Below are positions 5,307-8,838 of a stretch of 8,838 nt of DNA, in pieces; the stretch's first letter is position 1; each line of letters starts with the position of its first letter. The stretch spans positions 1 to 8,838 of the forward strand of contig VAXF01000101.1 of assembly GCA_005888395.1 (NCBI GenBank), in the 5' to 3' direction. Under the pieces are notes generated by a model. It was given only the letters and a program-made list of their open reading frames with translations, made no database searches and was not told the DNA's origin. The stretch comes from Actinomycetota bacterium (GTDB taxonomy: Bacteria > Actinomycetota > Acidimicrobiia > Acidimicrobiales > AC-25). A program made the translations under genes and the position numbers.

Positions 5307-7937
5307 GTGACTCGGTTCGTGGCGATCGTCCCCCACACCCACTGGGACCGGGAGTGGTACTCGCCCTTCCAGACCTTCCGGCTGCGCCTCGTCGACCTGC
5401 TCGACGGCTTTCTCCCCCGGTTCGAGGCCGACGCCTCGTACTCCCGCTTCCTGCTCGACGGCCAGATGGCGGTGGTCGACGACTACCTCGCCGTGCGCCC
5501 GGAGGGTGAAGCAGTGCTGAAGCGGCTGGCGGGGTCGGGCCGGCTGGCGATGGGGCCGTGGTACACGCTCCCCGACGAGTTCCTCGTGTCGGGTGAGACG
5601 CTTGTCCGCAACCTCCAGATGGGAATGGAGCGGGCGACGGAGTTCGGCGGCGCCATGGACGTCGGCTACCTGCCCGACATGTTCGGTCACGTCGCGCAGA
5701 TGCCTCAGCTGCTCCGGCTCGCGGGCATGCAGCACGCAGTCGTGTGGCGGGGCGTGCCGTCCGCGATCGACTGCACGGGCTTCTGGTGGGAGGCGCCCGA
5801 CGGCTCGCGCGTGCGGGCCGAGTACCTGCGGGGCGGCTACTCGAACGGCGAGAGCATCCCCGACGACGCCAAGGCGCTGGTCGGCCGCATCCGCGGGTGG
5901 GAGGCCGAGATCGCCCACGCCCTCCCGCCCGGCGGCGGGATCCTCTTCATGAACGGCACGGACCACCAGGTACCCCAGCCATGGCTCGGCCGTGTCGTGG
6001 CCGAGGCCAACGGGCTGCAGGACGACTACCGGCTCGTCATCACCTCACTGGCCGAGTACCTCGTGGACGCGCCGATCGAGAGGCTGCCGACGTGGGCCGG
6101 CGAGCTGCGATCGGGAGCGCGGGCCAACGTGCTGATGGGCGTGGCGTCGAACCGCGTCGACGTCAAGCAGGCCGCAGCGCGAGCCGAGCGAGCGGTCGAA
6201 CGACTGGCCGAGCCCTTGTGCGCGCTCTTCCTGCCGCCCACCGCCTGGCCGGAGGCGCTGCTGCAGACGGCGTGGCTGCAGCTCGTCCGCAACGCGGCCC
6301 ACGACTCGGTGTGCGCGTGCTCGGTCGACGAGGTGTGTAGCGCCGTGGTGCATCGCTACGCGGAGGCGCGCCAGATCGGCGAGGGCCTGGCGGACCGCGC
6401 CGGGCGGGCGTTGGCGGCGTCGATGGCCGAGCCCGGCGTCGTCGTCGTCAACCCGTCGGCGCGCGGGCGCGGCGGCGTCGTGCAGCTCGACGTGCCTGGC
6501 GAGGGACCGGTCGCCGGCGCACAGGTGCTGGGCGAGCGGGGCGCGGTCCTGGCCGACTTCAGCCCACCGCTCGACGAGCTGACGATGTTGTTGTCGGCGC
6601 TGCGCAGCCAGCAGATCGACGACCACACCTTCATCAACCGCGTCGACCTCGACGAAGACGACGACGGGCTGAGGCTCACACTGCACGCCGACGCCCGCCT
6701 GCGGACACCGCTGGTGCTCGACGACGTCAAGGCCGCCGTGCTCGAGCGGGCGCGGGCGCACCCCGACGCGCCAGTGCACGTGCGGATCTTGCAGCCACCG
6801 TCGCGCACCGTGCTCGCGCACGTCGACGGCGTGCCCGGGTTCGGGTGGACGACGTGGGCGCCGTCGCCACTTCCGGTGCCGCCGGCCGTCGCCAACGGGG
6901 CGACGATCGGGAACGGCATCGTGTCCGTGGAAGTCGACCCGTCCGACGGCACGTTCGCGCTCGATGGCCACCGCGGTCTCGACCGGCTGGTCGACGGCGG
7001 CGATCACGGCGACACGTACAACTACAGCCCGCCCGAGGCCGACGTCGAGGTCGACACGCCCGAGTCGGTCGAGGTGTCGGTCCTCGAGGGCGGGCCGGTG
7101 CGAGCGCGGCTGGCGGTCGTCCGGCGTTACCGGTGGCCCGAGCGGATCACGCGCGGCAGCCGCGTCGGTGAGCAGCAGGTCGCGGTCACGACCACGCTCG
7201 AGCTGCGGGCGGGAGAGGACTTCGTCCGCGTCACCGCCGCCTTCGAGAACCGCTGTCGCGACCATCGCCTTCGGGCGGTGTTCCCGCTGCTCTCGCCGGC
7301 GTCGGTGTCGCGGGCCGAGTGTGCGTTCGCCGTGGTCGAGCGCGGGCTCACCGCCGAGGGCGGCCCGAACGAACGCGGCCTGCCGACGTTTCCGTCACGC
7401 CGGTTCGTGTCCGCCGGCGGGCTGACGATCGTCCACGAGGGCCTGCTCGAGTACGAGTTGGTCGACGGCGGCGGCGCACTTGCGCTGACGCTGCTCCGCG
7501 CCACGGGCATGCTCAGCCGTGTCGGCCTCTCCTACCGGCCGCTGCCCGCGGGGCCGCCCATCCGGATGGAGGGGCCGCAGATGCTCGGGCCCGTCGAAGT
7601 GCGCTACGCCGTCCACGCCGGCGGCCGCGACCCGTACGCGCTGGCCGACGACGTGCTGCTGCCGCTGGTCGTGCACGATGCGCCGGGCGGCGGCGGGCGC
7701 CCGGCAGCCGGCACCGCCCTCGCCGTCGACGGTGCCGAGGTCTCCGCCGTCCGGCAGACCCCGGGCGGCCTCGAAGTACGCGTGTTCAACCCGTCGGCCA
7801 GCGGCACGACAGTGTCGTTCGCCGAGCGCCGAGGTTGGACCGTCGACCTCCGCGGTGCGCCGGTCGAGCCGTTCGACGGCTCGTTCACGCTCCGCCCGTG
7901 GGGCATCGCCACCGTGCGCCTCACCCCGACCGAGTAG
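5307..7937 (+). CDS. alpha-mannosidase, glycoside hydrolase family 38
   Basis: An 876-aa GH38 retaining alpha-mannosidase, close in length to E. coli MngB. The N-terminal catalytic domain starts with IVPHTHWDREWY (7-18), where H12 and D14 are expected zinc ligands. GPWYTLPDEFLVSGETLVRN (83-102) supplies D90 as likely nucleophile and zinc ligand, followed by YLPDMFGH (121-128) and FMNGTDHQVPQP (214-225). The middle helical domain carries RNAAHDSVCACSVDEV (328-343), with H332 as fourth zinc ligand. From about 370 to the end comes the beta-rich GH38 C-terminal region (for example FGWTTW, then GDTYNYSPPEAD). No signal peptide, so probably cytosolic. By family it removes alpha-linked mannose from oligosaccharides or mannosylglycerate; the substrate is not determined. 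No sugar transporter or kinase lies beside it. Start is GTG 5307, 7 nt after a TANNNT box. It converges with the methyltransferase, 23 bp apart, with no hairpin seen between them. Confidence 0.94.
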   Translation: MTRFVAIVPHTHWDREWYSPFQTFRLRLVDLLDGFLPRFEADASYSRFLLDGQMAVVDDYLAVRPEGEAVLKRLAGSGRLAMGPWYTLPDEFLVSGETLVRNLQMGMERATEFGGAMDVGYLPDMFGHVAQMPQLLRLAGMQHAVVWRGVPSAIDCTGFWWEAPDGSRVRAEYLRGGYSNGESIPDDAKALVGRIRGWEAEIAHALPPGGGILFMNGTDHQVPQPWLGRVVAEANGLQDDYRLVITSLAEYLVDAPIERLPTWAGELRSGARANVLMGVASNRVDVKQAAARAERAVERLAEPLCALFLPPTAWPEALLQTAWLQLVRNAAHDSVCACSVDEVCSAVVHRYAEARQIGEGLADRAGRALAASMAEPGVVVVNPSARGRGGVVQLDVPGEGPVAGAQVLGERGAVLADFSPPLDELTMLLSALRSQQIDDHTFINRVDLDEDDDGLRLTLHADARLRTPLVLDDVKAAVLERARAHPDAPVHVRILQPPSRTVLAHVDGVPGFGWTTWAPSPLPVPPAVANGATIGNGIVSVEVDPSDGTFALDGHRGLDRLVDGGDHGDTYNYSPPEADVEVDTPESVEVSVLEGGPVRARLAVVRRYRWPERITRGSRVGEQQVAVTTTLELRAGEDFVRVTAAFENRCRDHRLRAVFPLLSPASVSRAECAFAVVERGLTAEGGPNERGLPTFPSRRFVSAGGLTIVHEGLLEYELVDGGGALALTLLRATGMLSRVGLSYRPLPAGPPIRMEGPQMLGPVEVRYAVHAGGRDPYALADDVLLPLVVHDAPGGGGRPAAGTALAVDGAEVSAVRQTPGGLEVRVFNPSASGTTVSFAERRGWTVDLRGAPVEPFDGSFTLRPWGIATVRLTPTE

Positions 7938-7960
7938 CGGACTCTCCACGGGACCTGCGG

Positions 7961-8752
7961 TCAGCGCGTGTGGGCCACCACCATGACGCGCCGTCTGTAC
8001 GGGTCGTGTTCGAGGGTCATCGACATCTCGAGACCGAGCGCGAGCAGTGCCTGCGCGCCCATCTCGCCGCTGAGCGTGTCGGCGGCGTCGAGGACCGCCC
8101 GGTAGGTGGTGGTCAGCCGTTCCCGCCAGCCGGCTGTCTCCGTGCAGCTGTCCACCGCAAAGCCAGCAGTCTCGAGCAACGGCTCGTAGTCGGCGACAGG
8201 GTCGTCGCCAAGGACCGGGAGGTCCGCCACTCGCTCCGGATGGACCTCGAAGGCGGTGAACGCCAGCCGTCCGCCGGGGCGGAGCAGGCGGGCAGCCTCG
8301 TCGAGGGCGGCCCGCTTGTCCGGCGCGTACTGGAGCGCGTCGACACTCATCACACCGTCGGCCCGACCGGTCGCGAGCCCGACCGCCGAGAACGCGCCTG
8401 CGATGAACGCAGCCGAACGCTCGAACCGCAACTCCTGCGCCCGGCGACGCGCCTGGGCCACGCCGACCACGGAGAGGTCGACACCGGCGAGCCGTGACCG
8501 CGCCTTCGAAGCGACCCACAGGCCCGGCCCGCCCGCGCCGCACGCCAGATCGACCAGCACGCCGCCCGCCGGGATCGCCAACCGCCGACTCAGCTCGTGC
8601 AGTTCCGCGAGCGTGAGAAAGCTGATGTTGGCGAACTCGAGCGGGTAGTCCTCGCCGCACGCGAGATCCCGCCACATGCGACCGAAGATCGGGCTGTTCG
8701 ACACCCCTCCGTAGACGGCGTCGTAGCCGCTCGCCACGAGACCGTCGGACAC
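7961..8752 (-). CDS. class I SAM-dependent methyltransferase
   Basis: A 263-aa Rossmann-fold methyltransferase. Numbered from the start chosen here, motif I is VLVDLACGAGGPG (65-77), the acidic end of strand 2 is GVDLS (90-94), motif II/III is ADGVMSVDALQY (131-142), and the post-motif helix and strand is LLRPGGRLAFTAFE (156-169). The N-terminal 45 residues (GYDAVYGGVSNSPIFGRMW) form a cap that may bind the methyl acceptor. The acceptor is unknown; small-molecule methylation is a family-level guess. I prefer GTG 8752 over GTG 8761 (which would add MAS) because TAGCGT overlaps the earlier codon and ends 7 nt before 8752, and no Shine-Dalgarno precedes either. It lies 31 bp downstream of the partial minus-strand gene at the right edge but appears to have its own promoter. 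Confidence 0.88.
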   Translation of the reverse strand: MSDGLVASGYDAVYGGVSNSPIFGRMWRDLACGEDYPLEFANISFLTLAELHELSRRLAIPAGGVLVDLACGAGGPGLWVASKARSRLAGVDLSVVGVAQARRRAQELRFERSAAFIAGAFSAVGLATGRADGVMSVDALQYAPDKRAALDEAARLLRPGGRLAFTAFEVHPERVADLPVLGDDPVADYEPLLETAGFAVDSCTETAGWRERLTTTYRAVLDAADTLSGEMGAQALLALGLEMSMTLEHDPYRRRVMVVAHTR

Positions 8753-8759
8753 GGAGGCC

Positions 8760-8765
8760 ACGCTA
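8760..8765 (-). promoter_or_regulatory. -10 box (TAGCGT), leaderless promoter of the methyltransferase
   Basis: TAGCGT on the minus strand ends 7 nt before GTG 8752. It is the third copy of this hexamer placed directly before a start in the window. It overlaps the alternative start GTG 8761, which speaks against that codon being used. Confidence 0.5.
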
Positions 8766-8783
8766 CGGCGGCACGAGGTCGGT

Positions 8784-8838
8784 CTACCGGCGGGCGAGGG
8801 CGCGCATGCGGCGGGCGAGCTCGGTTGTCAGCACGCTG
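8784..8838 (-). CDS. C-terminal end of an unidentified protein (truncated by the window)
   Basis: The minus-strand frame from the right edge reads SVLTTELARRMRALARR and then TAG at 8786-8784. Seventeen residues with a regular Leu/Arg/Ala helical pattern look like a natural basic C-terminal helix, and the stop is followed by a 31-bp gap holding the methyltransferase promoter. This is too little to assign a family. It could also be a chance open frame, but the gene order and the lack of any other reading here make a real gene end likely. Confidence 0.5.
   Translation of the reverse strand, partial: SVLTTELARRMRALARR

Noticed and set aside
6045..7265. 406-codon minus-strand open frame inside the mannosidase
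   Set aside because: It mirrors GH38 coding sequence; composition is Arg/His/Val/Asp-rich with no motif, and there is no promoter or ribosome site.
7938..7960. Possible terminator between the mannosidase and methyltransferase stops
   Set aside because: I found no stem longer than a few base pairs in this 23-bp gap.
7395..8675. 426-codon minus-strand open frame spanning the mannosidase 3' end and the methyltransferase
   Set aside because: It overlaps the methyltransferase on the same strand in another frame and crosses the convergent boundary; the product is Arg/Gly/Ala-rich noise.

Overview
The window is about 70% G+C and densely packed with single-copy, housekeeping-type genes. I see no mobile elements, CRISPR arrays, rRNA or tRNA. 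GC-rich codon use, a DinB-type metal-binding protein of the mycothiol/maleylpyruvate-isomerase superfamily (TIGR03086-like), a FadE-type acyl-CoA dehydrogenase, and start codons lying 6-7 nt after TANNNT -10 boxes (leaderless transcripts) all point to an actinobacterium. Acidimicrobiia is my best guess, but this is inference and not proven by any marker here.

Layout from left to right: (1) the 3' part of an MBL-fold hydrolase with an alkylsulfatase dimerisation domain (+). (2) Converging on it, a two-gene minus-strand operon of a small membrane protein and the TIGR03086-like protein; their coding regions overlap by 14 bp. (3) Divergent from that operon, an acyl-CoA dehydrogenase (+). (4) Converging with it, a minus-strand pair selD-rnhB (selenophosphate synthetase, RNase HII). 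(5) Divergent from selD, a 78-aa beta-rich small protein (+). (6) Converging with that, a 95-aa GYD-domain protein (-). (7) Divergent from the GYD gene, a large GH38 alpha-mannosidase (+). (8) Converging with it, a class I SAM-dependent methyltransferase (-). (9) The last codons of a further minus-strand gene at the right edge.

The plus- and minus-strand units alternate almost perfectly, so every boundary is either divergent (shared promoter region) or convergent (stop codons nearly touching). No pathway links all the genes, and I find no convincing novel multi-gene system. The most informative non-coding signal is a recurring -10 box, mostly TAGCGT, placed 6-7 nt before five start codons. 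It argues for leaderless translation and changes three start calls. A perfect 7-bp inverted repeat lies between the GYD gene and the mannosidase, and a hairpin lies at the convergent end of the 78-aa gene. No stretch over 300 bases lacks a gene; the longest intergenic gap is 128 bp (5179-5306).
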